NCBI GenBank assembly: GCA_943735955.1
Contig: OX030970.1
Coordinates: 6,195,624 to 6,259,623, forward strand
Origin: Piscicola geometra
Taxonomy: Eukaryota; Annelida; Clitellata; Hirudinida; Piscicolidae
Direction: 5' to 3'
Length of the DNA stretch: 64,000 nt
Shown: positions 43,201 to 57,566 of the stretch, piece after piece
Numbering within the stretch: position 1 is the stretch's first letter
Layout: each line of letters starts with the position of its first letter
Position numbers and translations under genes: made by a program
The notes under the pieces: generated by a model
Seen by the model: the letters and a program-made list of their open reading frames with translations, nothing else
Database searches by the model: none
What the model was told of the DNA's origin: nothing

Positions 43201-46200
43201 GGAGATGTTGAGATGGGGAGATGTTGAGATGGGAAAAGGATGAGATGGGGAGATGTTGAGATAGGGAGATGTTGAGATGGGGAGATATTGAGATGGGAAG
43301 AGGATGAGATGGGGAGATGTTGAGATGGAGAGATGTTGAGATGGGGAGATGTTGCGATGGGGAGATGTTGAGATGGGGAGATGTTGAGATGGGGAGATAT
43401 TGAGATGGGAAGAGGATGAGATGGGGAGATGTTGAGATGGGGAGATGTTGAGATGGGGAGATATTGAGATGGGAAGAGGATGAGATGGGGAGATGTTGAG
43501 ATGGAGAGATGTTGAGATGGGGAGATGTTGAGATGGGGAGATGTTGAGATAGGAAGATATTGAGATGGGAAGAGGATGAGATGGGGAGATGTTGAGATGG
43601 GAAGAGTTGAGATGGGGAGATGTTGAGATGGGGAGATGTTGAGATGGGGAGATTTTGAGATGGGGAAAGAATGAGATGGGGAGAGGTTGCGATAGAAAAG
43701 GGTTTAGATGTTGTGATGGAGAGATGTTGAGATGGTGAGATGTTGAGATGGGGAGATGTTGAGATGGGGAGATATTGAGATGGGAAGAGGATGAGATGGG
43801 GAGATGTTGAGATAGAGAGATGTTGAGATGGGGAGATGTTAAGATGGGAAGATATTGAGATGGGGAGATGTTGCGATAGGGAGATGTTGAGATGGGGAGA
43901 TGTTGAGATAGGGAGATGTTGAGATGAGGAGATGTAGCGATGGGGAGATGTTGAGATGGGGAGATGTTGAGATAGGGAGATATTGAGATGGGAAGAGGAT
44001 GAGATGGGAAGATGTTGAGATGGGAAGAGGATGAGATGGGGAGATGTTGAGATGGAGAGATGTTGAGATGGGGAGATGTTGAGATGGGGAGATGTTGAGA
44101 TGGGGAGATGTTGAGATGGGGAGATATTGAGATGGGGAGATATTGAGATGGGGAGATATTGAGATGGGAAGATGTTGAGATGGGGAGATATTGAGATGGG
44201 AAAAAGATGAGATGGGGAGATGTTGAGATAGGGAGATGTTGAGATGGGGAGATATTGAGATGGGAAGAGGATGAGATAGGGAGATGTTGAGATGGGGAGA
44301 TGTTGAGATGGGGAGATATTGAGATGGGAAGAGGATGAGATGGGGAGATGTTGAGATGGAGAGATGTTGAGATGGGGAGATGTTGCGATGGGGAGATGTT
44401 GAGATGGGGAGATGTTGAGATGGGGAGATATTGAGATGGGAAGAGGATGAGATGGGGAGATGTTGAGATGGGGAGATGTTGAGATGGGGAGATATTGAGA
44501 TGGGAAGAGGATGAGATGGGGAGATGTTGAGATGGAGAGATGTTGAGATGGGGAGATGTTGAGATGGGGAGATGTTGAGATAGGAAGATATTGAGATGGG
44601 AAGAGGATGAGATGGGGAGATGTTGAGATGGGAAGAGTTGAGATGGGGAGATGTTGAGATGGAAAGATGTTGAGATGGGGAGAATTGAGATGGGGAGATT
44701 TTGAGATGGGGAAAGAATGAGATGGGGAGAGGTTGCGATAGAAAAGGGTTTAGATGTTGTGATGGAGAGATGTTGAGATGGTGAGATGTTAAGATGGGGA
44801 GATGTTGAGATGGGGAGATATTGAGATGGGAAGAGGATGAGATGGGGAGATGTTGAGATAGAGAGATGTTGAGATGGGGAGATGTTAAGATGGGAAGATA
44901 TTGAGATGGGGATATGTTGCGATAGGGAGATGTTGAGATGGGGAGATGTTGAGATAGGGAGATGTTGAGATGAGGAGATGTAGCGATGGGGAGATGTTGA
45001 GATGGGGAGATGTTGAGATAGGGAGATATTGAGATGGGAAGAGGATGAGATGGGAAGATGTTGAGATGGGAAGAGTTGAGATGGGGAGATGTTGAGATGG
45101 AAAGATGTAGAGATGGGGAGAATTGAGATGGGGAGATTTTGAGATGGGGAGAGAATGAGATGGGGAGAGGTAGCGATAGAAAAGGGTTTAGATGTTGTGA
45201 TGGAGAGATGTTGAGATGGGGAGATGTTGAGATGAGGAGATGTTGAGATGGGGAGATGTTGAGATGGGGAGAATTGAGATGGGGAGATTTTGAGATGGGG
45301 AGAGAATGAGATGGGGAGAGGTTGCGATAGAAAAGGGTTTAGATGTTGTGATGGAGAGATGTTGAGATGGGGAGATGTTGAGATGGGAAGAGGATGAGAT
45401 GGGGAGATGTTGAGATGGAGAGATGTTGAGATGGGGAGATGTTGAGATGGGGAGATGTTGAGATGGGGAGATGTTGAGATGGGGAGATGTTGAGATGGGA
45501 AAAGGATGAGATGGGGAGATGTTGAGATAGGGAGATGTTGAGATGGGGAGATATTGAGATGGGAAGAGGATGAGATGGGGAGATGTTGAGATGGAGAGAT
45601 GTTGAGATGGGGAGATGTTGCGATGGGGAGATGTTGAGATGGGGAGATGTTGAGATGGGGAGATATTGAGATGGGAAGAGGATGAGATGGGGAGATGTTG
45701 AGATGGGGAGATGTTGAGATGGGGAGATATTGAGATGGGAAGAGGATGAGATGGGGAGATGTTGAGATGGAGAGATGTTGAGATGGGGAGATGTTGAGAT
45801 GGGGAGATGTTGAGATAGGAAGATATTGAGATGGGAAGAGGATGAGATGGGGAGATGTTGAGATGGGAAGAGTTGAGATGGGGAGATGTTGAGATGGGGA
45901 GATGTTGAGATGGGGAGATTTTGAGATGGGGAAAGAATGAGATGGGGAGAGGTTGCGATAGAAAAGGGTTTAGATGTTGTGATGGAGAGATGTTGAGATG
46001 GTGAGATGTTGAGATGGGGAGATGTTGAGATGGGGAGATATTGAGATGGGAAGAGGATGAGATGGGGAGATGTTGAGATAGAGAGATGTTGAGATGGGGA
46101 GATGTTAAGATGGGAAGATATTGAGATGGGGAGATGTTGCGATAGGGAGATGTTGAGATGGGGAGATGTTGAGATAGGGAGATGTTGAGATGAGGAGATG

Positions 46201-49200
46201 TAGCGATGGGGAGATGTTGAGATGGGGAGATGTTGAGATAGGGAGATATTGAGATGGGAAGAGGATGAGATGGGAAGATGTTGAGATGGGAAGAGGATGA
46301 GATGGGGAGATGTTGAGATGGAGAGATGTTGAGATGGGGAGATGTTGAGATGGGGAGATGTTGAGATGGGGAGATGTTGAGATGGGGAGATATTGAGATG
46401 GGGAGATATTGAGATGGGGAGATATTGAGATGGGAAGATGTTGAGATGGGGAGATATTGAGATGGGAAAAAGATGAGATGGGGAGATGTTGAGATAGGGA
46501 GATGTTGAGATGGGGAGATATTGAGATGGGAAGAGGATGAGATAGGGAGATGTTGAGATGGGGAGATGTTGAGATGGGGAGATATTGAGATGGGAAGAGG
46601 ATGAGATGGGGAGATGTTGAGATGGAGAGATGTTGAGATGGGGAGATGTTGCGATGGGGAGATGTTGAGATGGGGAGATGTTGAGATGGGGAGATATTGA
46701 GATGGGAAGAGGATGAGATGGGGAGATGTTGAGATGGGGAGATGTTGAGATGGGGAGATATTGAGATGGGAAGAGGATGAGATGGGGAGATGTTGAGATG
46801 GAGAGATGTTGAGATGGGGAGATGTTGAGATGGGGAGATGTTGAGATAGGAAGATATTGAGATGGGAAGAGGATGAGATGGGGAGATGTTGAGATGGGAA
46901 GAGTTGAGATGGGGAGATGTTGAGATGGAAAGATGTTGAGATGGGGAGAATTGAGATGGGGAGATTTTGAGATGGGGAAAGAATGAGATGGGGAGAGGTT
47001 GCGATAGAAAAGGGTTTAGATGTTGTGATGGAGAGATGTTGAGATGGTGAGATGTTGAGATGGGGAGATGTTGAGATGGGGAGATATTGAGATGGGAAGA
47101 GGATGAGATGGGGAGATGTTGAGATAGAGAGATGTTGAGATGGGGAGATGTTAAGATGGGAAGATATTGAGATGGGGAGATGTTGCGATAGGGAGATGTT
47201 GAGATGGGGAGATGTTGAGATTGGGAGATGTTGAGATGAGGAGATGTAGCGATGGGGAGATGTTGAGATGGGGAGATGTTGAGATAGGGAGATATTGAGA
47301 TGGGAAGAGGATGAGATGGGAAGATGTTGAGATGGGAAGAGTTGAGATGGGGAGATGTTGAGATGGAAAGATGTTGAGATGGGGAGAATTGAGATGGGGA
47401 GATTTTGAGATGGGGAGAGAATGAGATGGGGAGAGGTAGCGATAGAAAAGGGTTTAGATGTTGTGATGGAGAGATGTTGAGATGGGGAGATGTTGAGATG
47501 AGGAGATGTTGAGATGGGGAGATGTTGAGATGGGGAGAATTGAGATGGGGAGATTTTGAGATGGGGAGAGAATGAGATGGGGAGAGGTTGCGATAGAAAA
47601 GGGTTTAGATGTTGTGATGGAGAGATGTTGAGATGGGGAGATGTTGAGATGGGGAGATGTTGAGATGGGGAGATATTGAGATGGGAAGAGGATGAGATAG
47701 GGAGATGTTGAGATGGGAAGAGTTGAGATGGGGAGATGTTGAGATGGGGAGAATTGAGATGGGGAGATTTTGAGATGGGGAGAGAATGAGATGGGGAGAG
47801 GTTGCGATAGAAAAGGGTCTAGATGTTGTGATGGAGAGATGTTGAGATGGGGAGATGTTGAGATGGGCAGATGTTGAGATGGGAAGATATTGAGATGGGG
47901 AGATGTTGAGATGGGAAGATATTGAGATGGGGAGATGTTGAGATGGGCAGAGGTTGAGATGGGGAGATGTTGAGATGGGGAGATGTTCAGATGGGGAGAT
48001 GTAGCGATGGGGAGATGTTGAGATGGGGAGATGTTGAGATGGGGAGATATTGAGATGGGGAGATGTTGAGATGGAGAGATGTTGAGATGGGAAGATGTTG
48101 AGATGGGAAGAGTTGAGATGGGGAGATGTTGAGATGGAATGATGTTGAGATGGGGAGAATTGAGATGGGGAGATTTTGAGATGGGGAGAGAATGAGATGG
48201 GGAGAGGTTGCGATAGAAAAGGGTTTAGATGTTGTGATAAAGAGATGTTGAGATGGGGAGATGTTGAGATGAGGAGATGTTGAGATGGGGAGATGTTGAG
48301 ATGGGGAGAATTGAGATGGGGAGATTTTGAGATGGGGAGAGAATGAGATGGGGAGAGGTTGCGATAGAAAAGGGTTTAGATGTTGTGATAAAGAGATGTT
48401 GAGATGGGGAGATGTTGAGATGGAGAGATGTTGAGATGGGGAGATGTTGAGATGGGGAGATATTGAGATGGGAAGAGGATGTGATGGGGAGATGTTGAGA
48501 TAGAGAGATGTTGAGATGGGGAGATGTTGAGATGGGAAGATATTGAGATGGGGAGATGTTGCGATGGGGAGATGTTGAGATGGGGAGATGTTGAGATGGG
48601 GAGATGTTGAGATGAGGAGATGTAGCGATGGGGAGATGTTGAGATGGGGAGATGTTGAGATAGGGAGATATTGAGATGGGAAGAGGATGAGATGGGAAGA
48701 TGTTGAGATGGGAAGAGTTGAGATGGGGAGATGTTGAGATGGAAAGATGTTGAGATGGGGAGAATTGAGATGGGGAGATTTTGAGATGGGGAGAGAATGA
48801 GATGGGGAGAGGTTGCGATAGAAAAGGGTTTAGATGTTGTGATAAAGAGATGTTGAGATGGGGAGATGTTGAGATGGGGAGATGTTGAGATGAGGAGATG
48901 TTGAGATGGGGAGATGTTGAGATGGGGAGAATTGAGATGGGGAGATTTTGAGATGGGGAGAGAATGAGATGGGGAGAGGTTGCGATAGAAAAGGGTTTAG
49001 ATGTTGTGATGGAGAGATGTTGAGATGGGGAGATGTTGAGATGGGGAGATGTTGAGATGGAGAGAGGTTGAGATGGGGAGATATTGAGATGGGAAGAGGA
49101 TGAGATAGGGAGATGTTGAGATGGAAAGATGTTGAGATGGGGAGAATTGAGATGGGGAGATTTTGAGATGGGGAGAGAATGAGATGGGGAGAGGTTGCGA

Positions 49201-51731
49201 TAGAAAAGGGTTTAGATGTTGTGATGGAGAGATGTTGAGATGGGGAGATGTTGAGATGGGGAGATGTTGAGATGGGGAGATATTGAGATGGGAAGAGGAT
49301 GAGATGGGGAAATGTTGAGATAGAGAGATGTTGAGATGGGGAGATGTTGAGATGGGAAGATATTGAGATGGGGAGATGTTGCGATGGGGAGATGTTGAGA
49401 TGGGGAGATGTTGAGATGGGGAGATGTTGAGATGAGGAGATGTAGCGATGGGGAGATGTTGAGATGGGGAGATGTTGAGATAGGGAGATATTGAGATGGG
49501 AAGAGGATGAGATGGGAAGATGTTGAGATGGGAAGAGTTGAAATGGGAAGAGCTGAGATGGGGAGATGTTGAGATGGGGAGATGTTAAGATGGGAAGAGT
49601 TGAGATGGGGAGATGTTGAGATGGAAAGATGTTGAGATGGGGAGAATTGAGATGGGGAGATTTTGAGATGGGGAGAGAATGAGATGGGGAGAGGTTGCGA
49701 TAGAAAAGGGTTTAGATGTTGTGATAAAGAGATGTTGAGATGGGGAGATGTTGAGATGGGGAGATGTTGAGATGAGGAGATGTTGAGATGGGGAGATGTT
49801 GAGATGGGGAGAATTGAGATGGGGAGATTTTGAGATGGGGAGAGAATGAGATGGGGAGAGGTTGCGATAGAAAAGGGTTTAGATGTTGTGATGGAGAGAT
49901 GTTGAGATGGGGAGATGTTGAGATGGGGAGATGTTGAGATGGAGAGAGGTTGAGATGGGGAGATATTGAGATGGGAAGAGGATGAGATAGGGAGATGTTG
50001 AGATGGAAAGATGTTGAGATGGGGAGAATTGAGATGGGGAGATTTTGAGATGGGGAGAGAATGAGATGGGGAGAGGTTGCGATAGAAAAGGGTTTAGATG
50101 TTGTGATGGAGAGATGTTGAGATGGGGAGATGTTGAGATGGGGAGATGTTGAGATGGGGAGATATTGAGATGGGAAGAGGATGAGATGGGGAAATGTTGA
50201 GATAGAGAGATGTTGAGATGGGGAGATGTTGAGATGGGAAGATATTGAGATGGGGAGATGTTGCGATGGGGAGATGTTGAGATGGGGAGATGTTGAGATG
50301 GGGAGATGTTGAGATGAGGAGATGTAGCGATGGGGAGATGTTGAGATGGGGAGATGTTGAGATAGGGAGATATTGAGATGGGAAGAGGATGAGATGGGAA
50401 GATGTTGAGATGGGAAGAGTTGAAATGGGAAGAGCTGAGATGGGGAGATGTTGAGATGGGGAGATGTTAAGATGGGAAGAGTTGAGATGGGGAGATGTTG
50501 AGATGGGGAGATGTTGAGATGGAGAGATGTTGAGATGGGAAGATATTGAGATGGGGAGATGTTGCGATGGGGAGATGTTGAGATGGGGAGATGTTGAGAT
50601 GGGGAGATGTTGAGATGAGGAGATGTAGCGATGGGGAGATGTTGAGATGGGGAGATGTTGAGATAGGGAGATATTGAGATGGGAAGAGGATGAGATGGGA
50701 AGATGTTGAGATGGGAAGAGTTGAGATGGGGAGATGTTGAGATGGAAAGATGTTGAGATGGGGAGAATTGAGATGGGGAGATTTTGAGATAGGGAGAGAA
50801 TGAGATGGGGAGAGGTTGCGATAGAAAAGGGTTTAGATGTTGTGATAAAGAGATGTTGAGATGGGGAGATGTTGAGATGAGGAGATGTTGAGATGTTGAG
50901 ATGGTGAGAATTGAGATGGGGTAATTTTGAGATGGGGAGAGAATGAGATGGGGAGAGGTTGCGATAGAAAAGGGTTTAGATGTTGTGATGGAGAGATGTT
51001 GAGATGGGGAGATGTTGAGATGGGGAGATGTTGAGATGGAGAGAGGTTGAGATGGGGAGATATTGAGATGGGAAGAGGATGAGATAGGGAGATGTTGAGA
51101 TGGAAAGATGTTGAGATGGGGAGAATTGAGATGGGGAGATTTTGAGATGGGGAGAGAATGAGATGGGGAGAGGTTGCGATAGAAAAGGGTTTAGATGTTG
51201 TGATGGAGAGATGTTGAGATGGGGAGATGTTGAGATGGGGAGATGTTGAGATGGGGAGATATTGAGATGGGAAGAGGATGAGATGGGGAGATGTTGAGAT
51301 AGAGAGATGTTGAGATGGGGAGATGTTGAGATGGGAAGATATTGAGATGGGGAGATGTTGCGATGGGGAGATGTTGAGATGGGGAGATGTTGAGATGGGG
51401 AGATGTTGAGATGAGGAGATGTAGCGATGGGGAGATGTTGAGATGGGGAGATGTTGAGATAGGGAGATATTGAGATGGGAAGAGGATGAGATGGGAAGAT
51501 GTTGAGATGGGAAGAGTTGAAATGGGAAGAGCTGAGATGGGGAGATGTTGAGATGGGGAGATGTTAAGATGGGAAGAGTTGAGATGGGGAGATGTTGAGA
51601 TGGGGAGATGTTGAGATGGAGAGATGTTGAGATGGGAAGATGTTGAGATGAGGAGATTTTGCGGTGGGAAAGGATTTAGGTGTTGAAAGAGGGAGATGTT
51701 AAGATGAGAAGGCGATGTTATCATTGTGATT
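34274..51731. repeat. Uniform-orientation half of the satellite, with higher-order repeats
   Basis: About 17.5 kb in one orientation. Variant order shows duplications. An 1149-bp shift relates 34401 to 35550 and 34661 to 35810. A 3940-bp shift relates about 37.1-41.0 kb to 41.1-45.0 kb. A 2266-bp shift relates 42641 to 44907 and 42841 to 45107. An 882-bp shift relates 49311 to 50193 and 49551 to 50433. Confidence 0.88.
37130..45010. repeat. 3940-bp higher-order repeat, two consecutive copies
   Basis: Rare variants recur at the same spacing: gggaaaaggatgag at 38057/41997, tggggatatg at 38701/42641, and the block starting with gatagaaaag at 37383/41323. The two copies are nearly identical over the positions I compared. 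Confidence 0.82.
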
Positions 51732-52290
51732 GACATCTCTCCATCTCAATATTTCCCTATCTCAACATTTCCTCATCTCAACATCTCCCCATCTCAACCT
51801 CTCCCCATCTCAACATCTCCCTATCTCAACATCTACCCATCTCATCCTCTCCCCATCTCAACATCTCCCCATCTCAACATCTCCCCATCTCAACATCTCC
51901 CCATCTCATCCTCTCCCCATCTCAATATCTCCCCTTCTCAACATCTCCACATCTCAACCTCTCCTTGTGTCAACCTTTTCCTATCTCAACATCTCCCAAT
52001 CTCAACATTTCCCTATCTCAACATCTCCCCATCTCATCCTCTCTCCATCTCAACATCTACCCATCTCAATATCTCTCCTTCTCAACATCTCCACATCTCA
52101 ACTTCTCCCTCTCTCAACCTCTTCCTATCTTAACCTCTTCCCATCTCAACATCTCCCCATCTCAACTCTTCACATCTTTTCATCTCATCCTCTCCCCATC
52201 TCATCCTCTCCCCATCTCAATATCTCTCCTTCTCAACATCTCCACATCTCAACCTCTCCCTGTCTCAACCTTTGCCCATCTCAACAGTTT
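51732..52290 (-). repeat. Inverted satellite block 1
   Basis: C-rich orientation (acatctccccatctca units). Left junction gatgttatcattgtgattgac, right junction tcaacagtttttaaaagatg. Confidence 0.95.
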
Positions 52291-54955
52291 TTAAAAGATG
52301 AGATGTTGAGGTGGGGAGAAGTTGGGATGGGGAGAGGATGAGATGGGGATATTTTGAGATAAAGAGATGTTGAGATGGGGAGAGAATGAGATGGGGAGAG
52401 GTTGCGATAGAAAAGGGTTTAGAAGTTGAGATGGGGAAATGTTGAGATGGGAAGAGTTGAGATCGGGAGATGTTGAGATGGGGAGATGTTGAAATGGGAA
52501 GATGTTGAGATGGGGAGATGTTGAGATGGGGAGATGTTGAGATGGAGAGATGTTGAGATGGGAAGATATTGAGATGGGGAGATGTTGCGATGGGGAGATG
52601 TTGAGATGGGGAGATGTTGAGATGGGGAGATGTTGAGATGAGGAGATGTAGCGATGGGGAGATGTTGAGATGGGGAGATGTTGAGATAGGGAGATATTGA
52701 GATGGGAAGAGGATGAGATGGGAAGATGTTGAGATGGGAAGAGGATGAGATGGGGAGATGTTGAGATGGAGAGATGTTGAGATGGGGAGATGTTGAGATG
52801 GGGAGATGTTAAGATGGGAAGAGTTGAGATGGGGAGATGTTGAGATGGAAAGATGTTGAGATGGGGAGAATTGAGATGGGGAGATTTTGAGATGGGGAGA
52901 GAATGAGATGGGGAGAGGTTGCGATAGAAAAGGGTTTAGATGTTGTGATAAAGAGATGTTGAGATGGGGAGATGTTGAGATGGGGAGATGTTGAGATGAG
53001 GAGATGTTGAGATGGGGAGATGTTGAGATGGGGAGAATTGAGATGGGGAGATTTTGAGATGGGGAGAGAATGAGATGGGGAGAGGTTGCGATAGAAAAGG
53101 GTTTAGATGTTGTGATGGAGAGATGTTGAGATGGGGAGATGTTGAGATGGGGAGATGTTGAGATGGAGAGAGGTTGAGATGGGGAGATATTGAGATGGGA
53201 AGAGGATGAGATAGGGAGATGTTGAGATGGAAAGATGTTGAGATGGGGAGAATTGAGATGGGGAGATTTTGAGATGGGGAGAGAATGAGATGGGGAGAGG
53301 TTGCGATAGAAAAGGGTTTAGATGTTGTGATGGAGAGATGTTGAGATGGGGAGATGTTGAGATGGGGAGATGTTGAGATGGGGAGATATTGAGATGGGAA
53401 GAGGATGAGATGGGGAAATGTTGAGATAGAGAGATGTTGAGATGGGGAGATGTTGAGATGGGAAGATATTGAGATGGGGAGATGTTGCGATGGGGAGATG
53501 TTGAGATGGGGAGATGTTGAGATGGGGAGATGTTGAGATGAGGAGATGTAGCGATGGGGAGATGTTGAGATGGGGAGATGTTGAGATAGGGAGATATTGA
53601 GATGGGAAGAGGATGAGATGGGAAGATGTTGAGATGGGAAGAGTTGAAATGGGAAGAGCTGAGATGGGGAGATGTTGAGATGGGGAGATGTTAAGATGGG
53701 AAGAGTTGAGATGGGGAGATGTTGAGATGGGGAGATGTTGAGATGGAGAGATGTTGAGATGGGAAGATATTGAGATGGGGAGATGTTGCGATGGGGAGAT
53801 GTTGAGATGGGGAGATGTTGAGATGGGGAGATGTTGAGATGAGGAGATGTAGCGATGGGGAGATGTTGAGATGGGGAGATGTTGAGATAGGGAGATATTG
53901 AGATGGGAAGAGGATGAGATGGGAAGATGTTGAGATGGGAAGAGTTGAGATGGGGAGATGTTGAGATGGAAAGATGTTGAGATGGGGAGAATTGAGATGG
54001 GGAGATTTTGAGATAGGGAGAGAATGAGATGGGGAGAGGTTGCGATAGAAAAGGGTTTAGATGTTGTGATAAAGAGATGTTGAGATGGGGAGATGTTGAG
54101 ATGAGGAGATGTTGAGATGTTGAGATGGTGAGAATTGAGATGGGGTAATTTTGAGATGGGGAGAGAATGAGATGGGGAGAGGTTGCGATAGAAAAGGGTT
54201 TAGATGTTGTGATGGAGAGATGTTGAGATGGGGAGATGTTGAGATGGGGAGATGTTGAGATGGAGAGAGGTTGAGATGGGGAGATATTGAGATGGGAAGA
54301 GGATGAGATAGGGAGATGTTGAGATGGAAAGATGTTGAGATGGGGAGAATTGAGATGGGGAGATTTTGAGATGGGGAGAGAATGAGATGGGGAGAGGTTG
54401 CGATAGAAAAGGGTTTAGATGTTGTGATGGAGAGATGTTGAGATGGGGAGATGTTGAGATGGGGAGATGTTGAGATGGGGAGATATTGAGATGGGAAGAG
54501 GATGAGATGGGGAGATGTTGAGATAGAGAGATGTTGAGATGGGGAGATGTTGAGATGGGAAGATATTGAGATGGGGAGATGTTGCGATGGGGAGATGTTG
54601 AGATGGGGAGATGTTGAGATGGGGAGATGTTGAGATGAGGAGATGTAGCGATGGGGAGATGTTGAGATGGGGAGATGTTGAGATAGGGAGATATTGAGAT
54701 GGGAAGAGGATGAGATGGGAAGATGTTGAGATGGGAAGAGTTGAAATGGGAAGAGCTGAGATGGGGAGATGTTGAGATGGGGAGATGTTAAGATGGGAAG
54801 AGTTGAGATGGGGAGATGTTGAGATGGGGAGATGTTGAGATGGAGAGATGTTGAGATGGGAAGATGTTGAGATGAGGAGATTTTGCGGTGGGAAAGGATT
54901 TAGGTGTTGAAAGAGGGAGATGTTAAGATGAGAAGGCGATGTTATCATTGTGATT

Positions 54956-55514
54956 GACATCTCTCCATCTCAATATTTCCCTATCTCAACATTTCCTCAT
55001 CTCAACATCTCCCCATCTCAACCTCTCCCCATCTCAACATCTCCCTATCTCAACATCTACCCATCTCATCCTCTCCCCATCTCAACATCTCCCCATCTCA
55101 ACATCTCCCCATCTCAACATCTCCCCATCTCATCCTCTCCCCATCTCAATATCTCCCCTTCTCAACATCTCCACATCTCAACCTCTCCTTGTGTCAACCT
55201 TTTCCTATCTCAACATCTCCCAATCTCAACATTTCCCTATCTCAACATCTCCCCATCTCATCCTCTCTCCATCTCAACATCTACCCATCTCAATATCTCT
55301 CCTTCTCAACATCTCCACATCTCAACTTCTCCCTCTCTCAACCTCTTCCTATCTTAACCTCTTCCCATCTCAACATCTCCCCATCTCAACTCTTCACATC
55401 TTTTCATCTCATCCTCTCCCCATCTCATCCTCTCCCCATCTCAATATCTCTCCTTCTCAACATCTCCACATCTCAACCTCTCCCTGTCTCAACCTTTGCC
55501 CATCTCAACAGTTT
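54956..55514 (-). repeat. Inverted satellite block 2
   Basis: Apparently identical in content and junctions to block 1, 3224 bp downstream. Confidence 0.95.
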
Positions 55515-56970
55515 TTAAAAGATGAGATGTTGAGGTGGGGAGAAGTTGGGATGGGGAGAGGATGAGATGGGGATATTTTGAGATAAAGAGATGTTGAGAT
55601 GGGGAGAGAATGAGATGGGGAGAGGTTGCGATAGAAAAGGGTTTAGAAGTTGAGATGGGGAAATGTTGAGATGGGAAGAGTTGAGATCGGGAGATGTTGA
55701 GATGGGGAGATGTTGAAATGGGAAGATGTTGAGATGGGGAGATGTTGAGATGGGGAGATGTTGAGATGGAGAGATGTTGAGATGGGAAGATATTGAGATG
55801 GGGAGATGTTGCGATGGGGAGATGTTGAGATGGGGAGATGTTGAGATGGGGAGATGTTGAGATGAGGAGATGTAGCGATGGGGAGATGTTGAGATGGGGA
55901 GATGTTGAGATAGGGAGATATTGAGATGGGAAGAGGATGAGATGGGAAGATGTTGAGATGGGAAGAGTTGAGATGGGGAGATGTTGAGATGGAAAGATGT
56001 TGAGATGGGGAGAATTGAGATGGGGAGATTTTGAGATGGGGAGAGAATGAGATGGGGAGAGGTTGCGATAGAAAAGGGTTTAGATGTTGTGATAAAGAGA
56101 TGTTGAGATGGGGAGATGTTGAGATGAGGAGATGTTGAGATGGGGAGATGTTGAGATGGGGAGAATTGAGATGGGGAGAGAATGAGATGGGGAGAGGTTG
56201 CGATAGAAAAGGGTTTAGATGTTGTGATGGAGAGATGTTGAGATGGGGAGATGTTGAGATGGGGAGATGTTGAGATGGAGAGAGGTTGAGATGGGGAGAT
56301 ATTGAGATGGGAAGAGGATGAGATAGGGAGATGTTGAGATGGAAAGATGTTGAGATGGGGAGAATTGAGATGGGGAGATTTTGAGATGGGGAGAGAATGA
56401 GATGGGGAGAGGTTGCGATAGAAAAGGGTTTAGATGTTGTGATGGAGAGATGTTGAGATGGGGAGATGTTGAGATGGGGAGATGTTGAGATGGGGAGATA
56501 TTGAGATGGGAAGAGGATGAGATGGGGAGATGTTGAGATAGAGAGATGTTGAGATGGGGAGATGTTGAGATGGGAAGATATTGAGATGGGGAGATGTTGC
56601 GATGGGGAGATGTTGAGATGGGGAGATGTTGAGATGGGGAGATGTTGAGATGAGGAGATGTAGCGATGGGGAGATGTTGAGATGGGGAGATGTTGAGATA
56701 GGGAGATATTGAGATGGGAAGAGGATGAGATGGGAAGATGTTGAGATGGGAAGAGTTGAAATGGGAAGAGCTGAGATGGGGAGATGTTGAGATGGGGAGA
56801 TGTTAAGATGGGAAGAGTTGAGATGGGGAGATGTTGAGATGGGGAGATGTTGAGATGGAGAGATGTTGAGATGGGAAGATGTTGAGATGAGGAGATTTTG
56901 CGGTGGGAAAGGATTTAGGTGTTGAAAGAGGGAGATGTTAAGATGAGAAGGCGATGTTATAATTGTGATT

Positions 56971-57566
56971 GACATCTCTCCATCTCAATATTTCCCTATC
57001 TCAACATTTCCTCATCTCAACATCTCCCCATCTCAACCTCTCCCCATCTCAACATCTCCCTATCTCAACATCTACCCATCTCATCCTCTCCCCATCTCAA
57101 CATCTCCCCATCTCAACATCTCCCCATCTCAACATCTCCCCATCTCAACCTCTCCCCATCTCAACATCTCCCCATCTCATCCTCTCCCCATCTCAATATC
57201 TCCCCTTCTCAACATCTCCACATCTCAACCTCTCCTTGTGTCAACCTTTTCCTATCTCAACATCTCCCAATCTCAACATTTCCCTATCTCAACATCTCCC
57301 CATCTCATCCTCTCTCCATCTCAACATCTACCCATCTCAATATCTCTCCTTCTCAACATCTCCACATCTCAACTTCTCCCTCTCTCAACCTCTTCCTATC
57401 TTAACCTCTTCCCATCTCAACATCTCCCCATCTCAACTCTTCACATCTTTTCATCTCATCCTCTCCCCATCTCATCCTCTCCCCATCTCAATATCTCTCC
57501 TTTTCAACATCTCCACATCTCAACCTCTCCCTGTCTCAACCTTTCCCCATCTCAACAGTTTTTAAA
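56971..57566 (-). repeat. Inverted satellite block 3
   Basis: Same junctions as blocks 1 and 2. It differs by about 30 bp of extra units near 57130-57180 and a few substitutions (for example ttataattgtgattgac at the left junction). Confidence 0.93.

Larger units (their letters stand above)
50190..56770. repeat. 3224-bp direct duplication including an inverted block, plus a 2015-bp partial third copy
   Basis: The rare variant agctgagatgg occurs at 50433, 51530, 53657, 54754 and 56769. The intervals 50433 to 53657 and 51530 to 54754 are both 3224 bp, and 54754 to 56769 is 2015 bp. The inverted blocks at 51732 and 54956 are also 3224 bp apart, and those at 54956 and 56971 are 2015 bp apart. Confidence 0.9.
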
